Shown piece by piece: positions 26,989-35,823 of a stretch of DNA of 64,000 nucleotides. A model generated the notes under the pieces. It saw nothing but the letters and a program-made list of their open reading frames with translations. It did no database searches and was not told the origin of the DNA. The translations under genes were made by a program, and so were the position numbers. How positions within the stretch are numbered: position 1 is the first letter of the stretch; each line of letters starts with the position of its first letter. Source of the stretch: Myxococcales bacterium (GTDB taxonomy: Bacteria > Myxococcota_A > Polyangia > Polyangiales > GCA-016699535); the NCBI GenBank assembly GCA_020633325.1, contig JACKDX010000001.1, positions 62,001 through 126,000 on the forward strand, in the 5' to 3' direction.

Positions 26989-28137
26989 ATGCGTATTGTT
27001 TACGCCTATGACCGGATTTTACCTGCGAACGCTGCAGATTGTGAGCAAGCGATCAACACGATTGCAGCGCTGAGTCGCCAAGGCGCAGACATCACTTTGT
27101 TGTTACCTCGGCCTGTAAGATCTGTTGCACCCACCGCTGAGCAACTCAAAGCATATTATCAGGTCAAGGGTACATTCACAGTCCACGGCGTTCCCTGCCA
27201 TGGATTGGGCTGGTTAGTCACAAGAAAAATTTTGGCGGCGCAGGCGATGGCTAAAGCGCTTCAGCATTCAAGCTACGACATTGTTTACACCCGCAATCTG
27301 ATCACACTCGTTGCTATGCTTTCGCGAGGACATCTAACAGCCTATGATAGCCATCGTGCCTGGCCCACACACGTACCTGCCATGCGACCGTTATTGCGGT
27401 GGGCTATGCAACATCCGTGTTTTATTGGCGGTTTGTTTCATTCAGATTATGCACGGCAAAGCTATCTGCAGATGGGCATTTCCGAGGACAAGCTTGTCGT
27501 TGCTTACAATGGATTCGAACCAGCCCGCCTTGACCCTAGGCTAAGTAAGATAGAGGCTCGCCGTGCGTTGGGATTACCCGACGAGCAACCGATCGTTACC
27601 TATACGGGGCACGTGAACGCCACCAAAGGCTTGGGCGTAATCCTCGAGATGGCAAGACGATGTCCTGATTTTCTATGGGTGTTAGTGGGCTCAGAGTCGG
27701 AAGGCTCAATCGAGCGTCGCGCACGCTCGATACACAACGTCAAAATCGTACCGTGGCAGCGCTTTGACAATACCGTCAAATACCTCTACGCGGCGGATAT
27801 CCTTTGCATCCCCCCAAGTACTGCGCCACTGAAATTTTTTGGGCACACAGTTCTTCCGCTGAAAATTTACCTTTATTTGGCCGCAGGTCGGCCCATCTTT
27901 GCGCCACGCTCCTCGGACTTGTTGGAACTCTTGCGCCACAACGAAACAGCCATTCTCACGATCCCTGACAAACTGGACGAAATTGTGACCTCGCTCGAAA
28001 GCCTCATGGCAGATGTAGACCTTCAGCGTCGGCTATCAGCCAATGCACTCGCCCTATCGGCAGATCTCACTTGGGACCAGCGCGCGGTACACATCCTTGA
28101 GTTTCTTCACAAGCGACTTCTATCCCACCGCCCATGA
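26989..28137 (+). CDS. GT4-type glycosyltransferase
   Basis: 382 residues in two Rossmann-like halves. N-terminal YDRILPANAADCEQAINTIA is the acceptor-side start; the C-terminal donor site has TYTGHVNATKGLGVILEMAR, VLVGSESEG and PLKIYLYLAAGRPIFAPRSSD. Predicted cytoplasmic retaining enzyme that uses a nucleotide sugar to extend a surface glycan. The start follows the exporter stop by three bases, and its stop overlaps the flippase start (ATGA), so the genes are translationally coupled. Confidence 0.85.
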   Translation: MRIVYAYDRILPANAADCEQAINTIAALSRQGADITLLLPRPVRSVAPTAEQLKAYYQVKGTFTVHGVPCHGLGWLVTRKILAAQAMAKALQHSSYDIVYTRNLITLVAMLSRGHLTAYDSHRAWPTHVPAMRPLLRWAMQHPCFIGGLFHSDYARQSYLQMGISEDKLVVAYNGFEPARLDPRLSKIEARRALGLPDEQPIVTYTGHVNATKGLGVILEMARRCPDFLWVLVGSESEGSIERRARSIHNVKIVPWQRFDNTVKYLYAADILCIPPSTAPLKFFGHTVLPLKIYLYLAAGRPIFAPRSSDLLELLRHNETAILTIPDKLDEIVTSLESLMADVDLQRRLSANALALSADLTWDQRAVHILEFLHKRLLSHRP

Positions 28138-29609
28138 CACAGCCCGACGATACCCAGGTAGCTAGAGCAAACGCGCGCGCTCAAATGAAGAAAGGATTTG
28201 CCTGGTTTGGCTCCTCGGCACTCGTGGTGCGTTTGGTTGAATTGGCCTCTACATTGGTAATCTTACGTCTCCTCACCAAGGAAGATTTTGGGCGCGCGTC
28301 TGTCGTGCTTAGTATCATATTAATTGTAGAGGCCCTCAGCGGAGCCGGCCTAGGGACGTCGATTGTTCAAGCACCAGAGCTGTCTCATCGGCAGATTAAT
28401 AGCCTATTTTGGTTATGCATCCTGGTTGCGTGCGCGTTGGGTCTTATTATTGCGACCGGTGCCCCATTCGTCACACATTACTACGGAGACAGCGATCTCA
28501 AGACAATGATGTGGGCCGGCGCCACAAAAATGTTGCCCGTTGGGGCCGCAGTGGTCCCGTTGCAACTACTTGCAAGAGACCTGCGGTTCCGTGAGTCAAG
28601 CTTGGTCCAAGCAGGCGCGACACTGCTGGAGGCATTAACGCGAGTTAGCTTAGCGATGCTGGGCATGGGAGCGTGGGCTTTGATCCTTGCCAATGTGGCT
28701 AGAGGCGTCTTTCTTTGTACACTAGTCTTCATAGTCAAGCCGGTGCGACCTCAGGCGCATTTTTCGAAATCAGAGGTTGAGCCGTTTATTCAGTTTGGCA
28801 TACGAGCGGCGATGGCTTCGTTTCTAACGCAGTGCTATCGGCACGTTGATTACTTGCTCGTTGGAAAATTTCTTGGACTGTCAGCAGCAGGCCTGTATCG
28901 CGTGGCTTACGAGATTGCCCTTACTGCCGTCGAGGTGGTAACCCAGTTAGTCAACCGTGTGGTTTACCCTGTGTTCTCGACCGTCAATAAGGAAAACAAG
29001 GAACTCCTGCCTGTCTTCTTTTATGCCAATCGGTATCTGTGGATTGTTCTTTCGCCTATCATTGTCCTGGTATTTTTTAATCCCGAGCCCATCATAATGG
29101 TGTTTGCTGGCCCGCAATGGGTAGGCGCGGCCACTGCCACCAAGCTTCTTAGCTGGGCCGCGTTGTTTCATGCCACCTGCCAACAGTTTTCGATGCTTTT
29201 TTATGCACGCGGCAGAGCAGACTACGTAATGTCCGCAGCATTCGTAACACTGTTGGCCATAAGCACCACAATGGTTGGCGCACTCGTTCTATTGCCCCGT
29301 CTGTATATCGCCTCCGCCGGTCTCGCGTGGCTTGTGAGTTATCCTATTGTTCTCATCTACCTCTTCGGTTTGACCAAACGGCTCTTGCCATTCAAAATTT
29401 CTGATTACCTACGAAACATCGCACCCGTTGCCGGGGCGCTGCTCATCATGGCAATCAGTATACAAATTATTCTTTGGGTTCTAGCTCGCTACGTCGTCCC
29501 AGAACTCGTGGCAGCCGGGATTTCCTCTGTGATTGGCATCACTGCCTTTGTGCTGGCGTTGCGTTATTCGCCCAACTTGAACAAGATCCGGATGCGTTTT
29601 AGCAACTGA
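28134..29609 (+). CDS. Wzx-type polysaccharide/lipid-linked oligosaccharide flippase
   Basis: 491 residues with about 12-14 hydrophobic segments. MKKGFAWFGSSALVVRLVEL at the start and REDF/KEDFGRASVVLSIILIVEALS are typical of the polysaccharide biosynthesis (Wzx/MATE-like) family. It should turn lipid-linked repeat units to the periplasmic face. Starts within the end of the preceding glycosyltransferase gene and ends one base before the next, so it is part of the same operon. Confidence 0.88.
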   Translation: MTQPDDTQVARANARAQMKKGFAWFGSSALVVRLVELASTLVILRLLTKEDFGRASVVLSIILIVEALSGAGLGTSIVQAPELSHRQINSLFWLCILVACALGLIIATGAPFVTHYYGDSDLKTMMWAGATKMLPVGAAVVPLQLLARDLRFRESSLVQAGATLLEALTRVSLAMLGMGAWALILANVARGVFLCTLVFIVKPVRPQAHFSKSEVEPFIQFGIRAAMASFLTQCYRHVDYLLVGKFLGLSAAGLYRVAYEIALTAVEVVTQLVNRVVYPVFSTVNKENKELLPVFFYANRYLWIVLSPIIVLVFFNPEPIIMVFAGPQWVGAATATKLLSWAALFHATCQQFSMLFYARGRADYVMSAAFVTLLAISTTMVGALVLLPRLYIASAGLAWLVSYPIVLIYLFGLTKRLLPFKISDYLRNIAPVAGALLIMAISIQIILWVLARYVVPELVAAGISSVIGITAFVLALRYSPNLNKIRMRFSN

Positions 29610-29610
29610 G

Positions 29611-30732
29611 ATGTCAATGCGTAGTGTTGCGGTATTCTGTCCCAATTTTCTAAACTATTCACAGACGTTTATCTACGACGAGCTGTTGGCGCACCGACGT
29701 TACAGCGCAGAGGTGTTTGCGTGGCGACGACGCCTGGCCGGTCTATTTCCCTTTCCGAACGTACACATCGGAGGCTTGCGGTATGGATTCACTCGCAAGA
29801 GCCGTGACTTCGACGCGGCCTTTCGCAGCCGAAAGTTTGATTTGGTACACGCGCACTTTGGAACGGCTGGCGTCTATGCTCTCCCCTATGCCAAGAAATT
29901 TGGTTTGCCACTGGTAGTGACCTTTCATGGGTATGACGTGGCGATTCTGCGTAATCCGTGGAAGTTCACCCCGCCATACTGGCCTTGCGCCTGGTGGGGT
30001 CCAGATTTGCTCCGGGACATGACGCTTGGGCTGTGCGCTTCTGAAGATCTCCGAGCCATGCTGTTAGACATGGGAATGCCAGCCCAGAAGCTGACTGTGC
30101 ATCGATTAGGCATAGAGGTCTCGAGATTTTCCAGAGCCAGGATTCCGTCAAGCACTGCTCGTGTGACCATGGTGGGTCGGTTTGTAGAGAAGAAGGGTTT
30201 TGAGTATGGCTTAAGAGCATTTGCAGCAGTCGCTCAAGAGTATGACGAGCTGCAGCTCAGCCTGATTGGTTCAGGTCCGCTCGAAGCACGGTTAAGAAAA
30301 CTCAGTAACACACTTGGCATAGCTGATCGCGTCCATTTCAAGGGCGTGCTCGCTCCGTCTCAGGTGAAAGCGGCGCTTAGCGAAAGTGATGTCTTGCTTG
30401 CCCCGAGCGTCGTAGCCCCAAACGGCGACCGAGACTCCGGCCTGATCGTAGTCAAGGAAGCAAGTGCAAGTCACGTTGTTCCGATTGGCACCCACCACGG
30501 CGGCATTCCAGATATTATTGATGATGGCGTCACTGGCTACTTGGTGCCTGAAACAGATTGGCAAGCGATGGCAGATAGGCTGCGTTACCTTGTACGAGAT
30601 CCCGAGTCTAGACAGCGCATGGCTTCCGCCGCACGAGCAAAGATGGAACGCGAATACGACATTGAGTACTGTAACAGAGCACTTGAGAGCCTGTACGATC
30701 AAGCAATCGCCAATGGTCGAGCCCTATCCTAG
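29611..30732 (+). CDS. GT4-type glycosyltransferase (colanic acid-style)
   Basis: 373 residues. SVAVFCPNFLNYSQTFIYDE at the N-terminus and VHAHFGTAGVYALPYAK mark the acceptor domain, and VGRFVEKKGFEYGLRAF, LIGSGPLEARL and PNGDRDSGLIVVKEASAS mark the donor domain with its acidic nucleotide-sugar site. The pattern is close to WcaL/AmsK enzymes of exopolysaccharide synthesis. Fourth gene of the operon. The end at 30732 is followed by a 60-base gap before the next glycosyltransferase. Confidence 0.88.
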   Translation: MSMRSVAVFCPNFLNYSQTFIYDELLAHRRYSAEVFAWRRRLAGLFPFPNVHIGGLRYGFTRKSRDFDAAFRSRKFDLVHAHFGTAGVYALPYAKKFGLPLVVTFHGYDVAILRNPWKFTPPYWPCAWWGPDLLRDMTLGLCASEDLRAMLLDMGMPAQKLTVHRLGIEVSRFSRARIPSSTARVTMVGRFVEKKGFEYGLRAFAAVAQEYDELQLSLIGSGPLEARLRKLSNTLGIADRVHFKGVLAPSQVKAALSESDVLLAPSVVAPNGDRDSGLIVVKEASASHVVPIGTHHGGIPDIIDDGVTGYLVPETDWQAMADRLRYLVRDPESRQRMASAARAKMEREYDIEYCNRALESLYDQAIANGRALS

Positions 30733-30793
30733 CATCTTGCACCCTTGATAAGCGGGGTGTACGAAGGAGCGCTATTACCTAAGTGAGTTGCTG

Positions 30794-31735
30794 ATGATTC
30801 CGTCAAAAGTACATTTCGTCTGGATTGGGTCGAGATTGGAGTGGGTGCATGTTTGGGCTATACGGTCGGCTGCCCTGCACAGCAATTGTGACGAGATTTT
30901 TTTGCACCATGTAGATGCGCTCGAGGACACTGCGCAACTTGCCGCACTGAAGGTAACGCCTGGTGTTCAGCTGGTGCGTTTGGATGCCATCGCGCTCATG
31001 AACCAGGCGGGTCAGGAACTCGGAATGGGACAGAAGCTCGCCGAGGTGTACAGGAGCGTCAACAGTGCAGTCGCGCTATCAAACATGTTGCGCGCGGCGT
31101 TGTTGTATGTCCACGGAGGTGTGTATCTCGATTTAGATACCGTTACCGTTAAAAGCCTTCTACCTCTCTTAGAGGTCTCTGAGTTCATTGGGCATGAACA
31201 TATCGTTTGGCCCTACTACGTACATAGGTCGGTTTTACTGCGGGCTAAATCACTTGTGCTTAGCGGTGCTCGGAGTCTTTTGCGCCGTTTGCCACGCGGG
31301 TATGCAGGTTTTCGTCGCGTGTCGAAATACTACTACCTCGCAGTCAACGGTGCGATCCTGGGCTGTGTCCCGCAGGGAACCTTGATGGCTCAGTATCTCC
31401 ATGCGATGGCGAATGTGTCTCCAGCGCGATACCAAGTAAAACACGCCTTGGGCACGCATCTTCTTCAACAGGTTGTTGATGACTATGATCAAACGCATCT
31501 GACCATATTTCCGCCAGACGTGTTCTATCCAATGCCTCCGGAGATCTCCGAGCACTGGTTTCGCATTCAGTCGGATGTTGCATTGGACGATGTTTTGCAG
31601 CCAGATACCCGGGTCGTCCATTGGTATGCATCGGTTCGGACAAAGCATCTCGCCACTCGAATTACACCCGAGTATATTAGCCACCATCATAGGTCGCAGC
31701 TGTTCAGTGCGTTGGTCCGAAAGTATGCTATTTAG
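30794..31735 (+). CDS. DXD glycosyltransferase (GT32-like), copy 1
   Basis: ATG at 30794 (MIPSKVHFVWIG) is the natural start; TTG and CTG codons precede it. Family signatures: the GT32 opening FVWIGSRLEWVHVW, then ALSNMLRAALLYVHGGVYLDLDT with the DXD metal site (DLD), and NGAILGC. The enzyme should transfer a sugar in a Mn-dependent reaction, in the cytoplasm or membrane-associated. A paralogue at 46463-47485 shares most motifs (for instance DTRVVHWYASVRTKHLA against DTRIVHWYASIRTKHLV). It opens the second part of the glycan operon and is followed after nine bases by a methyltransferase. Confidence 0.85.
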   Translation: MIPSKVHFVWIGSRLEWVHVWAIRSAALHSNCDEIFLHHVDALEDTAQLAALKVTPGVQLVRLDAIALMNQAGQELGMGQKLAEVYRSVNSAVALSNMLRAALLYVHGGVYLDLDTVTVKSLLPLLEVSEFIGHEHIVWPYYVHRSVLLRAKSLVLSGARSLLRRLPRGYAGFRRVSKYYYLAVNGAILGCVPQGTLMAQYLHAMANVSPARYQVKHALGTHLLQQVVDDYDQTHLTIFPPDVFYPMPPEISEHWFRIQSDVALDDVLQPDTRVVHWYASVRTKHLATRITPEYISHHHRSQLFSALVRKYAI

Positions 31736-31744
31736 GGAGGATTG

Positions 31745-32458
31745 ATGACGGAGTTTGAGAAATATGCCCGTGATGGTGCCTACCATTGGGCTCAAATCGA
31801 TAAGCGCTGGCTGAATCGACACTACAACCCACCGTTGGAAGCACGCTACGAAGCCCTCGTAAACCGAATCCCTCCGAACGCACGGACAATTCTTGAGGTC
31901 GGCTGCGGCGATGCCTGTTTGTTACTTGTGGGCTCGCGCGCTAGACCTGGATGCGAATTTTATGGCGTCGATACAGACTCGACGGGTATCGCTTTAGGGC
32001 AACAGCGCTTGAACGAGGCGGGGGTCAATGCAGTCATCAAGCAAGGAACTGCTTATAGTTTGCCGTTTGATGCAGAGCACTTCGACGTGGTGTTGTTTGC
32101 GGATGTTGTTGAGCACTTGGACGAACCGGCTCGAGCACTCACAGAAATTCATCGAGTACTTAAGGCAGATGGTGTCCTGCTGCTAAGCACACCACATCGT
32201 CAACCGGATTTCGTTTGGGATGCGCCATACCATGTGCATGAGTATGACGCGACCGAGTTGAAAAATCTCCTAAGTCTCTTCAAACAGGTTGAGCTCAGCG
32301 GATGCTATCCCATGGCGTGGATGCGCTTCTGGCGAAAACACTGGTTTTGCCGTTCTGTGATGCGCAGCTTAGGACGATTTGGATTTCACCCTCTAAAGAA
32401 ATCCTCTTCGACCGCTGGCGTCGACTATGGCCAAATCATCGCCATCTGCCGCAAATAG
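31745..32458 (+). CDS. Class I SAM-dependent methyltransferase
   Basis: GGAGG at 31736-31740 sets the ATG at 31745. SAM-binding motif ILEVGCGDACLLL, acidic loop GVDTDSTG, DVVLFADVVEHLDEPARAL and LKADGVLLLSTP are the class I methyltransferase signatures. The substrate is probably a sugar or lipid in the glycan pathway, judging from position. Length 237 residues is normal. It is the last gene of the operon; a minus-strand RRM gene begins 30 bases on. Confidence 0.85.
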   Translation: MTEFEKYARDGAYHWAQIDKRWLNRHYNPPLEARYEALVNRIPPNARTILEVGCGDACLLLVGSRARPGCEFYGVDTDSTGIALGQQRLNEAGVNAVIKQGTAYSLPFDAEHFDVVLFADVVEHLDEPARALTEIHRVLKADGVLLLSTPHRQPDFVWDAPYHVHEYDATELKNLLSLFKQVELSGCYPMAWMRFWRKHWFCRSVMRSLGRFGFHPLKKSSSTAGVDYGQIIAICRK

Positions 32459-32488
32459 TGTCCCGCGTGAAGCCTGGCTAGACGAGGC

Positions 32489-32959
32489 TTACCAGCTGCC
32501 TTCGTTGGAGCCGCCGTCGCGGTCGTAGCCCCCACGGCCGCCTCCGCCACCACCGCCGCCGGGTCCACCGCGACGTGAGCCCTTGCGGCCACCTGCACCG
32601 CCACCACCACCGCCGCCACGACGACCGCGATCACCGCCACCGCCGCCACGGCCTCCAAAATCCGGGGGTGGAGCATCGTAGCCACCACCGCCACCTGAAC
32701 GGAAGCCGCCGCCGCCGGGACCTCGCCGGGGGGCACGCTCCTGGGCTTCGCTGACGGAAATGGTCCTACCGTCGAGTTCTTGGCCGTCCATGCCCTCAAT
32801 GGCCTTCTGAGCCGATTCGTCTTCAGCAAACGTGACAAACCCAAAACCGCGGGAACGGCCTGAGTGACGATCGGTCACCACGACGGCTTCGTCCACCTCG
32901 CCGTACGCCTGAAATGCACCCTTAAGCGCTTCGGAATCGGTACCCCACGCTAGGCTCCC
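32489..32959 (-). pseudogene. RRM RNA-binding protein gene, 5'-truncated copy
   Basis: Bases 32516-32959 repeat 51296-51745 almost without change, apart from a six-base indel. The frame encodes the RRM from LAWGTDSEALKGAF onward, RNP1 RGFGFVTF, and a Gly-rich tail ending GGSNEGSW. At 32959 the match breaks, so the start codon and RNP2 (MSKKLFVG) are missing and another gene lies there instead. The frame is open upstream to 33013, so a fusion product (ending of other DNA fused to SLAWGT) is possible, but RNA binding should be impaired. Confidence 0.75.
32516..32959 (-). repeat. Long direct repeat, copy 1 (RRM gene body)
   Basis: 444 bases nearly identical to 51296-51745, same orientation, about 18.8 kb apart. 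The only difference I see is six bases (ACGGCC) missing in this copy. Such identity implies a recent duplication, gene conversion, or an assembly join. Confidence 0.85.
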
Positions 32960-33339
32960 AAGTACTCGCGCCAGGCATCCAGGACGTGCGGATTCTCGGC
33001 AAAAAGATCCCAATAGACAGGCGAATTGATGTGAGGGATATGATGGCTCTTTTTTAACATAGCGTAAGACATAAGGTGCACATCTGCCCAGCCCAACAAG
33101 CGTTCGCGAACGGCGTATTGCACCACCTCTTGCAGGCTTCTGGGGGCGCCAAATTCGCGCATGGCTAAGTTGTCCAAGTAAACAGCTATGACATTCGCGG
33201 AATCTTCGCGTAGCAATCGCGCCCAGCGAGGAACTCGAGCGGGTTCAGGTGCGGTCATGAGCTCAGTGAGTTCCTGTCGAATAGCCTCGCTGAAGCTAGG
33301 CTTATCAACTTTGTTGAGGTATTCGAGTATACCGTCCTA
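32950..33339 (-). pseudogene. Unknown gene truncated at both ends
   Basis: The minus frame reads ILEYLNKVDKPSFSEAIRQE, then VPRWARLLREDSANVIAVYL and SLQEVVQYAVRERLLGWADV down to DAWREYLGA. Its stop codon (TAG at 32952-32950) lies inside the RRM-derived DNA. The 5' end runs into the left inverted repeat of the IS3-type element at about 33344. So the original gene lost its start to the insertion and its end to the RRM junction. The family is not recognised; composition is coding-like throughout. Confidence 0.5.
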
Positions 33340-33406
33340 CTGAGCCTTACCCCTAAAGGCGGACCACAAAAGAAGGTGCTAAAAGCACTTAGGAAGGTGG
33401 TCAGCG

Positions 33407-33678
33407 ATGGTGACAAGGTATTCACAAACGTTCAAGGCAGAAGCGGTACGCAAGCTGCGCGAAGGCGCGAGCGTCAAGGACGTGGCCGCGCAAACGGAGC
33501 GAGCGTTTTCGGTCTTCGTGATTGGCTCAGAGCCCAGGAACAAACGGAGCGTGAACGACCTTTCACGAAAGAAGAGTTACGTCAGATTCGGGTCTTGAAG
33601 CGACGTGTGGCACAGCTTGAAGAGGAGAAAGAAATTTTAAAAGGAGCCACCCGGCTCTTTGTGAAAGAGCCGCAGTGA
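33407..33678 (+). pseudogene. IS3-type orfA, frameshifted
   Basis: The start is MVTRYSQTFKAEAVRKLREG, with the helix-turn-helix VKDVAAQ; the frame then shifts near 33490-33500, and the correct continuation lies in another frame: GASVFGLRDWLRAQEQTE and RQIRVLKRRVAQLEEEKEIL, a leucine-zipper end typical of IS3 OrfA. OrfA binds the inverted repeats. The broken frame should prevent a full product. Confidence 0.75.
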
Positions 33679-34540
33679 AACAGGCCTTTGTGAACACGGC
33701 TTTGAGCACTCGGTGCGGCGCGTGTGCTCGGCATTTGGTTTTTCCCGCAGTAGTCACTACCAGGGTCGGTCTACCCAGACCCAGAGGACCGAGCGTGATA
33801 AGCCCCTGGTGGAAGCGATGAACCACGTACACGGCCATCGCTACAAGAGGCACTATGGCAGCCCGAGAATGACCGCTGAGCTCAAAGACCAAGGCTTTTT
33901 GGTGAACCACAAACGGGTGGCCCGGCTGATGAAAGCGCATGGGCTTTGTGCAAAGCCGCCGAAGAAAAAGGCGAAAACGACCGACTCGGCCCACGCGCTT
34001 GCTGTGGCTGACAACGCGCTTGCTCGTGATTTTACAGTCGGACAAGGCCAAGTGCGTTAGGTCAGTGACATCCGCTATCTGAGGGTATGGGGCGGCTTTG
34101 TGTACGTGGCGGTCATCTTGGATGTCACAACGCGAGCATGGCTTGGCTACAGCGTCCAGGGGCATCTGCGCTCCTCGTTGGTGCAGGATGCGCTTAGGAT
34201 GGCCACAGAACACACCACGCTGCTCCCTGAACTTTTCCACGCCGACAGGGGCAGTCAGTATGCTTGTGAAAGCTTCAGGGTTGAGCTCGGCAAGCTCCAT
34301 GCACAGCTGAGCATGTCACGCAAAGGCAACTGCTGGGATAACGCCGTGGCGGAAAGTTTCTTTTCAACGTTCAATCGTGAAGTGGCCGTTAGCTTTTTAG
34401 ACCTTGAAGACGCTCGTCGCGAAATCTATGACTATTTCTGTTTTTACAACCAAGAACGAGGCACTCTTCGCTTGGACAAACATGTCCACGGTCTTATGAA
34501 AAAATGCTTAACTCAAACAACCGAAAAGTGGCATAACTAA
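33675..34540 (+). pseudogene. IS3-type orfB transposase with frameshift and nonsense codon
   Basis: Reading begins at the GTG overlapping the orfA stop (VKQAFVNTAL). A one-base loss near 33707 separates it from EHSVRRVCSAFGFSRSSHYQ. The rest is in one frame, but a TAG at 34058-34060 replaces the expected Trp in the segment QVWVSDI. The catalytic DDE residues remain in VSDIRYL, FHADRGSQYA and NCWDNAVAESFF. The element is probably immobile unless helped by another copy. Confidence 0.8.
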
Positions 34541-34566
34541 CTGGTCCGGGTTTTGGGCGGTAAGGG

Positions 34567-34898
34567 CCAAGAGCCCTACGATAAGCGCTAACGTGGGGGG
34601 GGCATCAGCATGCTATAATTATAAAAGCCTGTGTTTGTGATAGCTTTCGTAACTGCCTCGTTGCTTTCAGTATATCCGTCGAATCGGCCTCCCAAGTATT
34701 GGACGTGCGTGGCCGATGAAATACAGCGCACCAAGGCAACAATGGGATATGCGGCGGCGCGGCGAGTCGCGCAAAAGACTTGTGTCGAGTTGGCAAAGAT
34801 CAACAGACAAGCCTATGGAGCACGGGTGGGGCTACGGATGGCACCGTTTGGCACGTCAAGTCGGAATGGCTCGTTGCAACGGGTTAGATTTCGGTCTG
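34567..34898. other. 332-base stretch without a convincing gene
   Basis: Short open frames exist on both strands, for example a 93-codon plus frame, but none has a recognisable pattern or translation signal. It lies between the IS3-type element and the catalase remnant, so it may be debris of either neighbour. Confidence 0.45.
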
Positions 34899-35651
34899 CT
34901 AGCGCACGTTGATAGGCAGCCCTTTATCGCACACTGTTGGGCGAGGGGGTGTGCCGGCAAACGTGCCGAGCTTGCGCAACGCTGCCTCCACACCGGCCCC
35001 ATAAGCCGGGTCCGCTTTTTTGCAATTGTCGATGTGGCGCTGCTTGATGAAATCCGGAGCATCGCCCATCGCGCGTGCGGTGTTATCGAAAAGCGCCTGC
35101 TGCTGTGCAGATGTCATGAGCCTGAAGAGGTCACCTGGCTGTTTGTAGTAGTTGGCATCGTCATCACGAAAGTTCCACCAGTCGGCATCGCCGCTGATCT
35201 TTAGTGCTGGCTCGCGGTATTGGGGCTGCTCTTGCCACTTGCCGAAGCTGTTGGGTTCATAGTGCGGCAGGCGGCCGTAGTTTCCATCGGTGCGGATCGC
35301 GCCGTCGCGCTGGTTGCTATGCACTGGGCAGCGTGCGGCGTTGACAGGGATTTGGTGGTAGTTGACACCCAGACGGTAGCGCTGCGCATCCGCGTAGTTG
35401 ATCAGGCGTGCCTGCAACATCTTGTCAGGTGAAACGCTGATGCCCGGCACCAGATTGCTCGGCGCGAAGGCGCTTTGCTCAACATCGGAAAAAAAGTTCT
35501 CCGGGTTACGGTTCAGCTCGAATTCTCCCACCTCGATCAGCGGATAATCGCGCTTTGGCCAGATCTTCGTCAGGTCAAATGGATGGTAAGGCACCTTTTC
35601 TGCGTCGATTTCGAGCATCACTTGGATGAACATCTTCCACCTGGGGAACCT
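34899..35651 (-). pseudogene. Catalase gene remnant (C-terminal half)
   Basis: The frame matches monofunctional haem catalases from FPRWKMFIQVMLEID onward: HPFDLTKIWPKRDYPLIEVG, LNRNPENFFSDVEQ, AFAPSNLVPGISVSPDKMLQ, RLINYADAQRYRLGVN (with the haem-ligand Tyr) and HQIPVNAARCPVHS. About 250 residues remain of roughly 490. The N-terminal part with the distal His and Asn is absent, so the product cannot be an active catalase. At 35651 the similarity ends, next to a short unrelated start-like sequence. Confidence 0.85.
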
Positions 35652-35700
35652 TCTCAAGTTCGGCCAGGTTCATTCAGTCTACAATAGCACAGAATAGATC
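35650..35700 (-). promoter_or_regulatory. Promoter/start remnant fused to the catalase fragment
   Basis: The minus strand has TGTGCTATTGT then AGACTGA then ATG, followed by MNLAELEKVPQVED in a frame that soon ends. The arrangement and the bases GTGCTATT resemble the promoter and start of the nucleotidyltransferase gene at 36848 (GTGCTATTAT, seven bases, ATG, MELERVF). It may be the front of a second, lost nucleotidyltransferase-type gene. Confidence 0.3.
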
Positions 35701-35823
35701 CGGACTTTCGCGAGGAGAAACTCTTCACTACTCCCTCGAGGGCCTGCGGTCAGCTTTCCGAAACGCGGCAAACCGCCGCATTAAGTTAGCGTACCGTCTT
35801 ACCCGCCAACCTTTGGCGAATGT

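Larger units (their letters stand above)
33344..34566 (+). mobile_element. Degenerate IS3-family insertion sequence
   Basis: Imperfect terminal inverted repeats of about 24 bases: left 33344-33366 (GCCTTACC...GCGGACCA) and right 34542-34566 (TGGTCCGG...GGTAAGGG). Two overlapping ORFs, orfA and orfB with a DDE transposase, have the IS3 layout. Three lesions break them: a frameshift in orfA, one near the start of orfB and an in-frame TAG in orfB. No clear target duplication was found. Confidence 0.8.

Noticed and set aside
27505..27535. tRNA T-loop-like GGATTCGAACC
   Set aside because: It lies inside the glycosyltransferase coding sequence and no acceptor stem pairs around it.
32425..32844. 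Long Ala/Val-rich minus frame in the RRM gene
   Set aside because: It is a shifted frame of the Gly-rich RRM tail; low-complexity GC-rich DNA opens several frames. The same frame appears at 50995-51630.
33563..34300. 245-codon minus frame across the IS3-type element
   Set aside because: Antisense shadow of the transposase; no motif or start signal.
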